Notes: generated by a model not told the origin, from the sequence alone. Positions 1-13,580 are shown, counted from the first letter of the stretch. The stretch: 64,000 nt of DNA from Tretioscincus oriximinensis (GCA_022410635.1 JAJVDF010000258.1:1467405-1531404), one strand, 5' to 3'. Made by a program: numbers and translations.

Positions 1-2155
1 CACAGCAATTCAATCTCCAAATATCCATTTAAGTGGCCCTAGTAAGCAACATTTGTTCCCAATAAATTATATATATTTTTAAATTTGTTGCAGGAGCTAC
101 AACTCTCCAAGTTATCTATTGGGGATTGGCTCTCCATTTTCCAGGCAGTAAGAAGAGAAAAGCCAATTATAAGAAGAATGGCAGACAGAACTTTGAAAGC
201 AATTCCCTAGTTTGCCTTTGGAAAAGGAGAAATGAAAAGGTTGCACTTTTCCGTTTTCATTAAAAACAGGCAGGTATGTATGTAGGTAGGTAGGAATAGA
301 AATAATATGTTGAGAAAGCCATTCTTAGGAGAATTACAGAAAGGCAAGATTGTCACTGGGATACGAAACCAGGTCAGCAGATCCCAGGAAATATTTGTAC
401 ACATTAGAGATTAAGCTACTGGAAGTCTATGTCTCCAGCAAATGTATCCATGTTATGCAGAGTGTGAAGAGGCAACTTGGAAGTGGCTGCCCAGGTATTC
501 CTCAGTGTCCTGCTTCCAGGTGCCTTGCTAACAAAATCCTGGCATTGGCCCTAGCCTCTGAAATTGGGATGGGCTGGAGAATAATTTGAGCCTAATCAGG
601 TCTTAAGCATTCAAACTGAAGCCTAATAACAGAACAGATAACCTTCATAATATGTCTCTATGGGCAAACCTTTCTCTTTGTGTGCATCCACACACCAATC
701 TTGTGGCTGGATGGGAGCGTTCCAGAGACATCTCCACTGCACTAGAACATGGGCCAACTGCACTGATTGCACAAAAAGGACCTGTAGCCCCACTACTTTG
801 GAGAGCAGGGAAAAAGCAATCAAGTGGCAGAGGCCTTGATAGCAGTGTTCTATTTAACCATGTGGACCTGGCATACAGGCCATCCTCACTGCTGGAGTGA
901 GTTCAGCGCACGGGAGCCATTTCATCCTGATGCCAGAGTCCCAGATGTTGCCATGGAACTCGTGAGCTCTGTGCAAAGAGGGCCCTGGTACCAGAACTCA
1001 GGAAAGCATGTGAGTGGACAAGAAGTCCGCTATCCTTTAAAATGTGCCACATAGGACCTGACCTAAGTTTCATAAAAAGAAAACGGCATTCTTACTTTTA
1101 TTACTTGGTGGCTTCAAAGTTAGGAATGGCTGTGGGAGACAGTAGTTACGAGTTTTCAGAACAGAGACATATATTGCACTGCACAATTCTTTGTTAATTC
1201 AGGGATATGCATTATCAACTAATTTGGCACATTTATATGGTGATAGTATTGTGGCCTTCCTCACATTAGGTCTGATTGTGTCTAAGAGGGAACTCTTGCA
1301 GTCCTGTTATACACAAGAACATTCAAAACTCATTATCTAAAATGGTGTACAACCGGAAATGTACTTGACATTCAAGTTACATCTAAAAGCTGTCAAACTT
1401 TTCATAGCATCAGGGCCTCTCATAGCTGAGGCTGTGATGAACACATGTCATGGATACTGCTCGTGGTGGAAACTATTGCTGCTTTTATACAGGATTACAC
1501 CCAGCCAGAAGGTGGCCATTTGCAGTGTGGCAAACAATGGTTAAGATGAGATGGGTCTGCTAGTGTGTTGCTCAGCCTTTTGACTAACCACATGGGAGGA
1601 AAAATCTAAACCCAAGGAGCTCACCCTATGAATCTGATATTGCATCTCACTGGTAAGTCGTGTCTAGCATAGGCCTACATGGAGGGAGTTCATGTTTTTA
1701 CACTGCTTCCAGTGCATCTAGATGTGGAGACCAAAGGGTTTTGTTTTAATACCNACCATTTTGTGCATAAACCACAGTCTGAGAATTTAGTTTGTACTGA
1801 GCATCATCCCTCACTAATATGCATTATTAACTAATACTAATTCCTTTGTTATGTCTCATTTAGAATAATGCTTAGCAGAATGAGAGGAAATCTGTCCATA
1901 GCAGGANGAATCACTCTCCTCCAGACCTACTTTGACAAATGTTAATTGCATTATTTAAGCTTGGAGAATGACCCTATAAAGATACTAGAAGAAAAAGAAA
2001 GTTTTTGATTTCTAAGAGGCACCAATAATTATTGTTAAGTGTGCTGAATGAGAAAAGAACAGAACTCTTTTCTGTTCTATAGAAGTCATGATAGTTATGC
2101 TGATTTCCAAATATCTTACACATTAGGACCCAACTATCCCATTTGCAGGGGACAA
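1..2155. other. Intron sequence, no recognisable element
   Basis: By gene order this is IL1RAPL1 intron lying 3' of the TIR exon at 4134-4304. All reading frames here are short and none resembles a protein family I know. I see no exon with splice sites and no clear repeat boundary, only a short GTAG-type run near 275-293 and isolated Ns at 1754 and 1907. It may hold old, unrecognisable repeats. Confidence 0.6.
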
Positions 2156-2159
2156 AAAG

Positions 2160-2882
2160 ATTTCTATCATAAGGAAGAAAGTTGAAAATGATTACTACAT
2201 TAGTTAGGGGAAATCTGAAATTACTGAAACAGTGGTGGTTATTCTGAACTGGTGGGTGCTATTTTCTTTATCTAAGTTTATAAATACAGAATATAGGAAC
2301 ATCTCTGGATTGGACAGGTAGCTAAAAGCCCATGCCAAGTATACATATGATATGGGAATGTGGAAACATCCAGAGATCTTGGAAGAAAGTAGAAAGAGAA
2401 ATAAATGGAATGTTAAATATGCTGATAATATTAACCAATAAAATGGTGGTATTACATGGATGGTATTACATTCCTGGACAAACAAGGGATGTATTGGATA
2501 AGACAGTTATATGCTCACAAACTATTCTGATAGTGGGTGGAAAGATAACACAAATTGGACAATGTGTATGAATATATGTAAATGCTCTAGCAATAGAGCA
2601 ATCTAATATAATCAACAATCAAGAAAATCATAGATTTTAAACAAAAATGGTTAACAGTTAAAAAACTATTTAATGGAGAAATTGAGGAGTGATGTAACAA
2701 AACTGAAATTAAGTTTAACATTCCAGATGTAGCTCCCCACTGTGATAAAATGAATGTATATAGGTGGAGGGGGTTTGGGATGGGATGAAAGAGGAGTGGG
2801 AAATAAAGAAAAAATTAAAACATAGTATGGACTGAAAATATGAAATGTACTGTAGTGTAANATAAATATATATATTTTAAAA
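2160..2882 (+). mobile_element. L1 LINE 3' fragment (end of ORF2 plus 3' UTR)
   Basis: The plus strand encodes, with breaks, the extreme C-terminal part of an L1 ORF2 protein. The landmark is His-Met-Ile-Trp-Glu-Cys near 2345-2365, followed by a helix rich in Trp, Lys and Glu, which is typical of the zinc-knuckle-like tail of L1 ORF2. Downstream lies a G-rich stretch (about 2765-2805) and an A-rich end near 2880, as expected for an L1 3' UTR. The copy is 5'-truncated and has stops and frameshifts, so it is dead. It lies antisense to IL1RAPL1. L1 assignment is by remembered family pattern. Confidence 0.7.
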
Positions 2883-2891
2883 AGTTCCATC

Positions 2892-3098
2892 CTANCTCAA
2901 CCTTGGAGATTGGAAATGAAAGTTCCTGGCCTCTGGAGTTGTTGCTTTAGCCAGATGATCAGAAATTTGAACCATTTCTCGAGCGGCTTTCAGATCCCAG
3001 GTGAAANAGTGTTGGATTTCTTGCTTCTGATAGTTTGGATCAGCTGTTTGTGTGTTATCAGCACTTGAATTACTGGCCCAATATACAGTATGGGCCAC
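2892..3098 (-). other. Unassigned short ORF fragment
   Basis: A minus-strand frame stays open for about 68 codons and is rich in Ala, Gln, Asp and Ser, with two ambiguous bases. Its composition is more protein-like than nearby random frames, but I do not recognise the family. It has no clear splice sites matching IL1RAPL1, and the IL1RAPL1 tail has no such sequence that I recall. It could be a fragment of a retroelement gag-like ORF or chance. No function is proposed. Confidence 0.2.
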
Positions 3099-3597
3099 AT
3101 TTTCTGGTAAACTAGTGGATGAATTGGGCCAGAAGTTCTGCTAGACTGTTTTACAGGGCTAGTGCAGACACAGTTTAAATGACAATGCTGTTCTGATGTT
3201 GAAACTTGGGNGAGCCTCTTCTGCTGCTGTGTTTTTATTTATGAGGGTGGAAGTAAGGGGAAGTGTTTTGGAGACTGCCTACTTGCTCAAAAGTGGCTAT
3301 GGGGAAGTGTCAATTCAAGTAGCAATTGAAGTGCACCTTCTATGCATCCCATAAGAAACCCTCTCATTTTTATATGGAATGGCAAAAAATGTGATAATTT
3401 CCTAGATAAATGCACTCATCTCTTCACCAACTGTTAATTTANACTTAATTTAAACAAAGGCTTGCCTCCCCATGACACGTTTAGCTTTGCTATTTATTTT
3501 AAACCTAGAAAAAAGGTTAATAATTCCTCCTCACCTATCTTCAAGTTTCCATGCTGTTTCATTACATTGTCTTGAATTCTTGTTACAACAAGGCCCA

Positions 3598-3715
3598 TAA
3601 GTCACTGCGGAGATTGCCTTACTACAATTTCCAGCATTCTCTGTGGTTTGAGAGCCAATGAACTTTTACATGTAGCCTTGAAGTCCTGCAAGATTTACTA
3701 CAAAGGTCAATTTTG
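3598..3715 (-). repeat. Dispersed repeat, copy 1 (pair with 18250-18365)
   Basis: On the minus strand this segment aligns by eye with the plus strand at 18250-18365. The shared core includes a motif reading ACAGAGAATGCTGG followed by AATT-TAGTAAGGC, preceded by an AAATCTTGC-type block and a CATTGGCT block. The two copies are diverged by substitutions and small indels, which fits an old interspersed repeat, probably a DNA-transposon end because AATGCTGGGA-TAGT strings are common there. Exact ends are not resolved. Confidence 0.55.
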
Positions 3716-4053
3716 GGATTTTAGGAACGTCTGCTGTGGAATCGGTCAAAGAGCAGTGGCTGTGAGGGGCAAATTCAGCCTGATGTAAGTGTCATCTCAG
3801 TAAAAATCCTTTGCAGGGATGCAGCCTCAGGATTAATATTGAAGATATTTTAACAATATTTCTCTTCTGATTAAATACTATTATTTGAAATAATTTATAC
3901 CTAAACACTTCACCTGATGCTGACAATATTTATAGAATGAATCTTTCCATATAACAAGCACAGGATATTCTTTCTTTCAATTTATAATTAGCATAAAATT
4001 ATTCCTTTTTGCTTAAAAAATGGGTTCAGTAATATCAGCACTATTATTTATCA

Positions 4054-4359
<306 letters not shown>

Positions 4360-5704
4360 TTACTTGTCTCTCAGATACCAGGTTTCTCTTTGCCTCAGCC
4401 TTCCACATTAACATTCTTGCTTCATCTCCATCGAAGCAAGACATTTTTTTCTTTTTTAAAACCTTAGTAAAGCTTGCCAGTTTAAATTTTTTGTTCTTTT
4501 TATAAGATATTGAATAAAAAAAATTGTTCTTTAATCCAGCTGGCAAAGCAACACACGCTGCAAAATGTTTTAGGCTGCATCCATACTGCAATGGTATATT
4601 TCAGGATTTTCCACTCGTCCGAGGAATCAGTGTGACAGTTTTAATTCATCTTGTTCATACCTTTACAGTATATTTNGAGTTTTGTTGTTCTTTCAGTTCC
4701 CGTGCATGCAATACCTTTTGCTATCGAGTTCATCCTATCAAATGCTCTTGGATAGTTTGCTTTAATATCAGATCCTTTCACATCTTACTCCCCCATTGAT
4801 GATTTGTGAGGGAACATCAGTCATTTAAGTGATCCAGAATCACTTGCTATTCCCTTTTTCCATCCTAACAACGGCTAAAATGTAATCCCCACAGAAACAC
4901 TCTCACTGTTTCTTGTCAAAACTATCCACATGTCACAGTTTTTGTGCAATAACAGCTGATGCATCTGGGAAATTGGAAAACCTGGATTGCTCTCGGTTTA
5001 TATAAAATCTAATATAGCAATTGTAATGCAAGTCTGTCTGGACACAGCCTTTAGCCGTGATTTAAATGTGACTAAAAATGTAGGAACCAGGCTCTCTGAA
5101 GATAAGCTGAGCTGTAAAAATATAAGGGTTGGAATCCTATTAATTAGTTGTGATATACTATTGCAGGTGTGACTCCAGTTCCCCTAGGCAGTGCACTTTA
5201 TCACATGTCTAATCACAGAATTGTAAAATAAACATTTTCTGAACTGAATAAAAATAACTAATATTTTTAGTTGATGTGATGCAGAATTATTCTTCTCCTA
5301 CAGATGAGTGTTTTTGTTTTTTAAACTCTTTAATGAAAAATAGCATATTCTGACATGGCCTTTCTTTTTTCATATAATCCTGGCTGCTTTAGCTGTCCAA
5401 GGAGAATATTCTTCTCACATATTATGGGAATGGCATGGGTAAGAGAGAATTTCTATGCTTAACAGAGAAAACAGAGAAAAGAAAAGTAATGGTGCAGGAA
5501 ACGGCACCCTTTACTTACTGATTAAACTGAACTGACATTTTAAGTGCAGGCCATGAATATTTCTGTTTTTTCCAATCCTTCTATACTCTAATAGCACCCA
5601 TGATTAGGAAGTTAAAAACAATATATTAAGAGGTTATAAATTCAGAGATATGCAAGTAGATTATATCAGTTTATAGTCCTGTTTAAATCTTGACCTAAAA
5701 ACAA

Positions 5705-5860
5705 CTTAGGATGCTTCCAGACTGCATACTTATGTTCTGCCCTATACCTGCAAGTCTCAGAGCAGCCAACAATAAAAGAAAAAACAAAAAATGGCATTTT
5801 AAAACAATATCTGAAGATGAGGAAGAAAAAGCCATTTCAACCAAAGGCCAGGTTAAAGAG
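5705..5860 (-). mobile_element. L2-like LINE 3' fragment
   Basis: The plus strand reads as the reverse complement of an L2-type 3' end: a remnant of the CCCTGAGACC-TATAGGGC tail at about 5728-5765, then the block containing CAACCAAAGGCCAGGTTAAAGAG. The same block recurs at 22.6, 45.5, 57.5 and 58.9 kb. In complete copies the minus strand encodes the C-terminal RT tail of the L2 clade. The fragment is short and decayed. Confidence 0.6.
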
Positions 5861-5902
5861 GATATGATCCTGGAGGTCCCTTCCAATTCCATTATTCTAT
5901 GA
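5861..5902 (+). mobile_element. CR1 LINE 3' terminal fragment
   Basis: About 40 bases resemble the 3' end of reptile CR1 elements, reading CCTGGAGGTCCCTTCCAA then TCCATTATTCTATGA. A better-preserved version of the same end closes the CR1 copy at 37860-37900, and its reverse complement is at 28598-28650. It abuts the L2 fragment directly, so one element inserted into or next to the other. The very short length is typical of 5' truncation. Confidence 0.6.
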
Positions 5903-6948
5903 AGAATCCTTTGGCATCACTGCTGGATTTCCTGCCACATCCCTATTCTGGGAAATCACTTCTATATCTCTACATTACTGTGTACTGGAACTGGCTATGG
6001 ATATGTGTAACAGCGCCAATATAAGGCTAAGAGAATTGCAGATTTTTAACCCACATTTGGAGGCACTCTTTGCTACTTGGGTTATGTGCACTGAGTGAGT
6101 CCTTTTTATGTTTTTGAGGCTGGTATGTAATATTGGTTTTTGTAGTATAAGGTGAGCTTTTGTCTTTCCAATAATGTTGTTTCTCTGATCCCCCAAACTA
6201 AATCCATCATTTTCAATACATAAATTTCATTTGCTTTCTTTTAAGATTAAGTGAAAGAAGCCACCATTAATTTTCATTAAGAGGTCAATAGCACCAAGAG
6301 TTGTGGAACTTACTCAGTGGTCACATTTTGTTGTGAAGGAAATAGGGAGAAATCAATGGCAGGAGTAATGAAATGTTAACATCCATNTAAGACTCTAGAC
6401 AGCATTACAGAGAATATCAATTTCCTTTAAAGGACACCTGATTGAAGGTCCTACTGTATACTATACAGATCCTGTGGCCAGATCCAGTTCCTTAATAATA
6501 TCCTTTCTTTCCCTTTGTTCTTCTCCTTTCTACACATATCTGCAGCACAGACCCTTTCTCCTCTCTATTATATCCTAGAATAAGGTTCTTCTATCTACAT
6601 GCTGGTCCAGACTGTGGAAGGCACACACCACAAAATCAGCCCATCTAAGATGAATCAACTGCCACATGCAGAGATATACATGTTTCAAAATGCGCAAGTT
6701 TCAACATGAAGGAAGTCTGTATGAAAGTTTCACCATGGCATGTTATAGACTGGGATCATGTTAGGAAACAGGTCAGAGAGTGGAGCCCTATTCACGGGTC
6801 GTTTCACGGGGGATTATTTGTAATTCTAATCATATGGGAGGGAATGCTGTAAGTCAATGAAAAGCAGAATCAGGAAACTTTCTGCCTGATTCCATGGTTA
6901 GTGGGCTTCAGTGGTTTCTTCTTGTGTGATCTATGATAGGAAGACATA

Positions 6949-7085
6949 GGCCCTGTCCATACTGGGCATTATTCCATATATCTCAGAGTGAGGTCTGAAA
7001 TATGTATGCTAGTATATACTAGCATGAAGATGAAAGCGCCCATTCTGAGCTATATCCTGGATCAACTCCCAATGTGAACAAGGCC
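6949..7085. mobile_element. Short inverted-repeat (MITE-like) element
   Basis: The ends are imperfect inverted repeats: GGCCCTGTCCATACTGGGC on the left and, as reverse complement, GGCCTTGTTCACATTGGG on the right, about 137 bp apart. The inside has a small palindrome around GTATGCTAGTATATACTAGCAT. There is no coding capacity. Similar GGCCCTGTCC ends occur at 20075-20397, which suggests a family. A target duplication is not clear. Confidence 0.45.
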
Positions 7086-10029
7086 ATAGATACTACCAAG
7101 TACTGGAAATAATTTACTTCAGTTTTGAACATTTACTTCTTCTCTGTCTACTACCCTCATTCAGACTGCAGATTCCTGAATGCATGGACCAAGTTCTTGA
7201 ACAGTAGTTACACTGTTTTACTAACTTTCATCAGATAATTGGACTACTTTAATTGAATTTGCTTCTTAATAACTCTGCACATTCTTCTCTATACTATCTC
7301 CTTCCATTGTTGTATCTGGTACCAACCTGAATGGTCTTCCTTTCTTCTTTGTTGATCTACAAGCCCCTTCCACTGTCAATGACTGAACTAACACCACTGA
7401 ATCTGTTTGGTCTGGACTCCAAGCCAACATTCAGTTGGCTACAGTTGCCCGTAAAGTTTCTGATGCAGACCTTCAGGCTAGCAATTCAATTGACTTTTAG
7501 ATCATCTACACCCCTATATATGTAAATAAAGAAACAATCAACTTCTCAATACTGTCTTATGCAAGAAGAAGGTAGCAAGCCACATTATAACCAGTTCACA
7601 AAGAAATACAAAGTATTATCACTGCTTGTCTTGCAAACTGTCATTTTTACAATAGATTCACTTGTATAAACTTATGATTTCTGATAAAAGCTAACACTCC
7701 TGCCATCCAAGTTTCTGTCTGCATCACCACAGGGAAAAAGAAAAGAAAATGAAATAATCTTGGGATCAATTCACCATAGTAATATAATGCAAAAGCAAAT
7801 TGGGTCACAAGAACATGATGTGCTTGACATACATTTTGTTGCATTTTTACCCTACTTTCTAAATATAGGTGCAACTCATTTTTCTAGTATACAGTTTATA
7901 TGCTGCTTTATTACAGTGATTTACATGATAATCCCCCTTCTACCGATCAAAATATATGATTGTATAAGTTAAAATACCATCCTCTGCCTGAGCTAGATAC
8001 GGAAGGAAGGTAGGAAGGAAGGAAGTCACACTCTTATGAGAAGGTAAAGCAATTGTCCAAAGACCAGCTGCTTGGGATTAGGAGACAAAGAAAAATCTGA
8101 TCATATTTGCAATTTGCTTGGGGGCAAGAACAGACCCAGATATACATTTATCTTATGAAGGCAGACTTTGGCAAGAGTCCTATAGGTCCACAGTGGACAT
8201 GCAGAGAGATGTGCTATTTGCCATGTCCTTTTGTAAAGGAAACTGGGTTGACATATGCAGTCCACTTTCACTATGTGGCCTGAAGCTACTGGAATAAGTC
8301 TGCCTTTCTCAATTCATTTAGGTGGGTTCTAGAGATACTAATTTAATGATACCTTGCAATGCAAGGACAAACTACAGTGTGTTAGATAACATTTTTATCT
8401 GTTCGTTCTGTGGCTAGAAACTCCTAATTTATTCTCAAGTACAAGAGAAAAGAATCCCTACAGTCTTCTATCAATTCACCTTCTAAATGAAAATGTGATT
8501 GATTTGTTGCTTGCACTTTGGCTCTAAGTATAGATTATGCCATTTAAAAGATTTGTTTTTTTGTCAGGGCAGTGTGCTTAAGTGATAAACATAGTCCTCT
8601 CTGCTGCCTTTGCATGGAAGAAAAACAGCATCTGTTATTGAGCACATACAACCTAGAATGCCGAAAACATTTACTAAGGCTTCCTAAACTGACAAGGGAA
8701 TGAAAAACAAAGTCCAAATCGCTGCCTTACTTTAACAGATACTTATTCTGTTTGTATGATCAGGACTATTTCCAATTGTATTTAATCAAAATCTAATTAT
8801 TTTGCTGCCCCCAAAGGAAGCACTGCAGTCTCCCCTGAAAATGCCACCTCTCTGCTTCTAATGAAGATGTGGACCATCATTTTCAGTGCCAATCACTGCA
8901 CATCCTACATACACACAATTAAAATGGAGACAGAACTTGTGTTGAGCTACTATGATTACTACAGCTGCCTCCACACAGGGAAAGGAAAATGTGGGATCTT
9001 CGTTAGAAGATGTGAATGGACAAAGATCACATATTTCATTCACCATCAATGTGAACACCTGTTTGCTCAATTTTGTTTGATTGAACAATTGGATATTTTT
9101 TCTTACAGGAAAATAAAATGAATGTGAATTGTTTCAATTTTAGGGTGGGTGAGCGCAAGACAGGATTAGTTTTTTTGAATTTCTGAATCTTCAACTAATC
9201 ATTTATTCAATTCAATGCGAACATTCGTAAGCATGTTGTAACCCCTTTAACCTGGCCTTTGGTTGAAAAAACAGCTTTTCCTACTTTTGGGCATTGTTTT
9301 ACTACATTATTCAATATACGTTAACTATCCTGAGACGTTTGAATATAGGGCAGTATAGAAATACAAATCTGAGATATAAGCAAGAAGCCTATCGATGTGA
9401 TGGAGCTTCTAAACTGTCCCTAATTGGTTCTTATAATACCAAGACAGTGATCAGAACATTGGACGCAGCTGCTTACACCTACAATAGGTGTGAAATGTCT
9501 CCTCTCTTAACAAAGGAAAAGGGTAAAAGTAGGTAGGAGGAAAAACAATGCTGACATAACAGCATGAGACAAACTTCTCCTCATTTAGCTAGAGCCCATT
9601 GCATAACCATAGAGTAGCGAGTTTATTCCACTAGTAAATAAATAAGCACAAATATCCAACTTGTTTTTTGAACATAAACTGAATTTTGAATTCATTGTGT
9701 TTGCCAAGCAGTTGGATGAAATCATGGGACAAACATCTTGACTGATGCTCACTCCCATGATGCTTTGATGGCACAAATTTCGTGGATGAAAAAAAATGAG
9801 AATTTTTGAACTGTTTTTTCCTTTGACTTTGTGCAGTGGCTATTTTCATCAGAAAAAAAACAAAGCAAGCGCCAGTCCAGGTCAGCAATATTGTTGCATG
9901 AGAAAATCTGGATTTGTTCTTTTTTCTGCAATAGCAATATTCTGAAATTTTACCTGCCTATCCTTGGACAATGTTGGGACTGCCAGTGGCAATTCCAATA
10001 TTGTGTCAGGTTAACCCTAGATTTTAAGC

Positions 10030-10620
10030 CTTAAGAACATAAGAACATAAGAAGAACCATACTGGCTCAGGCCTCAGCCCATCTAGTCCAGCATTCTGTC
10101 TCACACAGAGGCTCACCAGATGCACCTGGGCAGTCTGAACAGAGGAAAGCAAAATATGCACCTGTTCATGACTCCCTGCAAGTGGCATTTCAGGAGTCCT
10201 GCCTGTTGCTCCATCCCGGAAGCAACATCCATCCATACATCCTAGTACCAACTTATACTCTTGGTGTCCATAAACCTGTGTAGTCCTATCTTGAAACTAT
10301 CCAAGCTGTTAGCTATTATTACCTCTTCAGGAAGTAAATTCCACAGGCCGATGAACCTCTGGGTAAAAAAATACTTTCCTTTGTCTGTTCTCACTTTTCT
10401 ACCCATCGGTTTTAAGAAGTGCCCTCTGGTCCCAGTGTTGTGTGATAGAGAAAACATTTTTCTTTATTCACCCTATCCGTCCCATGCATGGTTTTATACA
10501 ATTCAATCAGATCACCTCTCAAATGTCAGACCCTTGATAATTTTGTTGCCCTTTTCTGCACCATCTCTAGTTCCACAATATCCCTCCTGAGATGTGGTGA
10601 CCAGAATTGAACACAGTGAG
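10030..10620 (-). mobile_element. CR1 LINE 3' end (RT C-terminus plus 3' UTR)
   Basis: The minus strand from about 10457 down to 10242 encodes the C-terminal tail of a CR1 reverse transcriptase, with NTGTRGHFLKP, then RTDKGKYFFTQR, then LWNLLPEEV, and a final SLDSFK-type helix. This is followed by a 3' UTR that ends near 10033 in tandem TTATGTTC octamer-like repeats, the hallmark of CR1 3' termini. The same arrangement recurs at 48575-49290 and as a short end at 39940-40060. The copy is 5'-truncated, in the same orientation as IL1RAPL1, and not intact. Confidence 0.85.
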
Positions 10621-11370
10621 TGGGCTTAATAGCACAATCTATACATTAATACTTAAAAGTTGGTAAAGCTCATTAGATCTTACTCTTTAATAAAAAAAGC
10701 AGTCTGAGTGCCCTCCTAATTGAAGTTATTCCATCAGTTACAGGGTGGGGGTGATGATAATGTATAGTAAACACACTAGGGAATGCCAGGAGTTTTATAT
10801 CTTACTACCTTTGTATGAATTTATTATGCCTTAATGTTTATAAGTCTCAAGCTTATGATGAATTATTAAATTGCAGCAATTCTGTGATGTTCTAATACAA
10901 ACTTATTAAAAATGAATCCTCTAAATCGTTTTATGTTACATTGGAACTTGAAATACACAAACTCAGAATAGATAATTGCCTAAACAAAAGATACATAGTA
11001 ACACATTATTTTCAAGAATAATAACTAAAAATCTATATCTTGCATTATTTTGCTAAATTTCAGTGACATATCCAAGCCAGGAAATTGACAGAAGCTTGTA
11101 ATTAGTCAGCCCCAAACTGAATAATCTATTATTAATGTAAGATATTTGCTTAGTTTTGCAGCAATAAGTTTAAGAAATGTGTCTTCGTTAACCTCATTAT
11201 ATAAATTAATTCTATTTCTGCTACATTTGAGGGGGAAATGAATCTAGTGTATATCAATATGAAAATATATAGACTGATGGATTGTGGCATTATGATTGGT
11301 GGAAATGGAGCATCTTCATCTACATTGCCCATTATGCATTAAGTATTCTCCACAACACTCCTCTACATAC

Positions 11371-11603
11371 AAGGGAGAAGAAGAGTGGGTTTTTATACCC
11401 CACTTTTCTCTACCAATAAGGAATAGCTTATATAACTTCCTGTTCTTCTCTTCTCAACAAGTGGGAGTGAGAGCTCTGAAAAACTGTGACTGCCACAAGG
11501 TCACCCAGCTGGCTTTTGTGGAGGAGATCTCTGGGAGACCACTGGGAAACCTATAGATAAGAGTTTGACACTCTAACCATTACACCAGACTGGCTCTTGG
11601 AGT
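11371..11603 (-). mobile_element. tRNA-derived SINE, nearly full length
   Basis: Read on the minus strand, the element begins GAGCCAGTCTGGTGTAATGG, a pol III A-box-like head. It continues through a degenerate B-box zone, the core AGCCAGCTGGGTGACCTTG-GGCAGTCACAG, and ends with a TATAAAAACCCACTCTTCTTC-type tail. This is the squamate tRNA-related SINE pattern. Fragments of the same family lie at 13955, 22422, 34645, 43905, 50385 and 52409. The length of about 233 bp fits a complete unit with an internal deletion. The family name is not asserted. Confidence 0.8.
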
Positions 11604-12567
11604 AGAAGGAATGGTCTCCAGAGCGTGTATATGGTGTCCAGTAGATATTTTGTTTTCAGACATAGTGCATCCTGTCCATGTGCAGCATTTGCACTATTCC
11701 CATGCACAATCTTGATGAAGGGTGAGAAGGAATTAGAACTGGAAATGCTTTTTCACAAGACCTAAACCTCATTTCACCTAGAGACAGGTACAGGAAAGTG
11801 ATTTTCTCATCACAGAATGGAGTGGTTCCCTGTGATCAATTAAGTGTGCAAAAGGGTAATATATACAAATCCACACCAAGCTGACGAGAGGAAGACTAGA
11901 GAAATGAGGAAGCCGTTACCATGTATGCCAGCCAGCTGTAATTCTTCAGTCCTTCTCATGGGACTGGGAGTCCCGTGATGGTGTGCCACACACCGGGACT
12001 GCAAGTAGCTTCCTATGGAAGCAGCAGCCATTTGGGACTGATGTTGGAAAACACCAGTGATCTGTTATTCCGTTATAAAGGAGCTTTTCCCTGGGTAGAT
12101 CCTGCTAGGACAGTGAAAGCTCCATTGTCCTGTATGCCTGAGGCATCATGATAATCCTACCAAACTGATAGGAGAATCTTGTGTGGAAGTGCCCNAAGCT
12201 CTATCCTCATAAGAAAAGCCTTATAAATAGATTATGAAAAATTATGCAAGACTGATTAAATTTAGAAGTAAACACTCCAGCCCTAATCAAACTAGCACTT
12301 CTGAAATCGGAAGAATACAGATATGTATCAAGTGATACATGTGACAAGTGAAAGCATGGAGTCCAAGGAGGAGCAATATACATGTATGTTGCAAAACCTG
12401 AACGTTTCACGTTGAACATATTGCATGATTACTTTTTCAGTTTCCTTTGTACCTTACAACAAAATGTGTGTTTTATCTGATTGATAAATGATGTAGATTC
12501 CAATCCTATTAATGTCCTTTTATGGTTTAATCTAGTATAGAATCAACAACATAACCAACATGTGTTT

Positions 12568-12641
12568 CTTTACTATAATTTCCTCTTCTGTAATATCTAA
12601 ATTAAGATTTAGATATTACAGAACTGAAAATTATAGTAAAG
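12568..12641. repeat. Near-perfect hairpin, 35-bp arms, 4-base loop
   Basis: Arms 12568-12602 and 12607-12641 are reverse complements at 32 of 35 positions, with loop TAAG. The three mismatches cluster at arm positions 15, 17 and 18. The arms are AT-rich (CTTTACTATAATTT and TAATATCTAAAT segments). This fits a young inverted duplication or the core of a tiny MITE. As RNA it would form a 74-nt stem-loop, but there is no evidence of expression. Confidence 0.75.
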
Positions 12642-13334
12642 GAATATAAAGCTCAATTATATGCTGATTATAGTTTGTTGATTTTCTTCCTAATCCAATT
12701 TCTTTAATTTCTGGATTGTAAGAGCTAATAAATGAATTCTCACCCCATCAAGGTTTTTAATATAATGAAGCAAGTCAATAATCAAATTACCAACTGCAAG
12801 GAGACTGAACTTTTTCTACATCACAGACTGTTCTAAATGAATATTAATTTTTGTTAAGTAAGTAAGGTTAATTATAGCTGTCAATCTTTCAAAAGTAATC
12901 AGGGCTAAACAGAATATTTTGCTAGAGGAATTAAAATAAATTTAAGTGAGCGCTAGGCAAAAATGAAGGAGTGGTCATAGTTCAGTAACAGAGCATTTCC
13001 TTGGGGTACAATTGGCCCCAGGTTTAATACACAAAATTTCCCTGGAAGAAGGCAATAAAAACATTTGCACATTGTTTCCAACCATTGCAACTAGTATTTC
13101 CCTGATGAGATAACTCAGAAAAATAATTCATTTCACATAAGGTATACTTAAAACATCTAAATATCCTGAGTTTACACATATGCCTTAGATTTAGACATAT
13201 ATTTAGTTATATACTCTTATTTTTTATCATGTTAGAATTGTTGCTGAAAATAGATGTTATTCTATAACATTATTAGTAAAAAGGGCTCTTAGCACCTTAA
13301 AAAATGTAGGCAGTATGAATGTTCTTCAACAAAT

Positions 13335-13425
13335 CCACTTCTTTCTAGTATTTGAAGAAGTAGACTTGTCTATGAAAGTTCATAGTTCCTACCTCTAAGA
13401 TCCTACAAGACGACCTTGCTATAAA
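13335..13425 (+). repeat. Probable old reptile interspersed repeat fragment
   Basis: The string TTTGAAGAAGTAGACTTGTC followed by TATGAAAGTTCATAG resembles the widespread reptile repeat segment 'GAAGAAGTGAGCTGT-CTCACGAAAGCT', and the flanking CACCTTAAAAAATG fits its other end. The assignment rests on memory of the pattern only. It lies within 200 bp of the IL1RAPL1 transmembrane exon. Confidence 0.3.
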
Positions 13426-13580
13426 TTTTCAATCCAGAGTAACACCACTACTTCTCTTATTTCTAGTCCAACATGTCCACCTTCCCGAATAGGGAAGGAT
13501 AGATTGCATTTTTAATGTGTTTTAGTAATTTGTATAGTTTATCTTTGTATCATATTCAAAATATTTTAAAATACATTTTA

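Noticed and set aside
10261..10590. 109-codon plus-strand ORF
   Set aside because: Exact antisense of the CR1 RT C-terminus and 3' region.
11371..11603. A functional tRNA gene
   Set aside because: The A-box-like head is embedded in a SINE with a degenerate B box and no cloverleaf.
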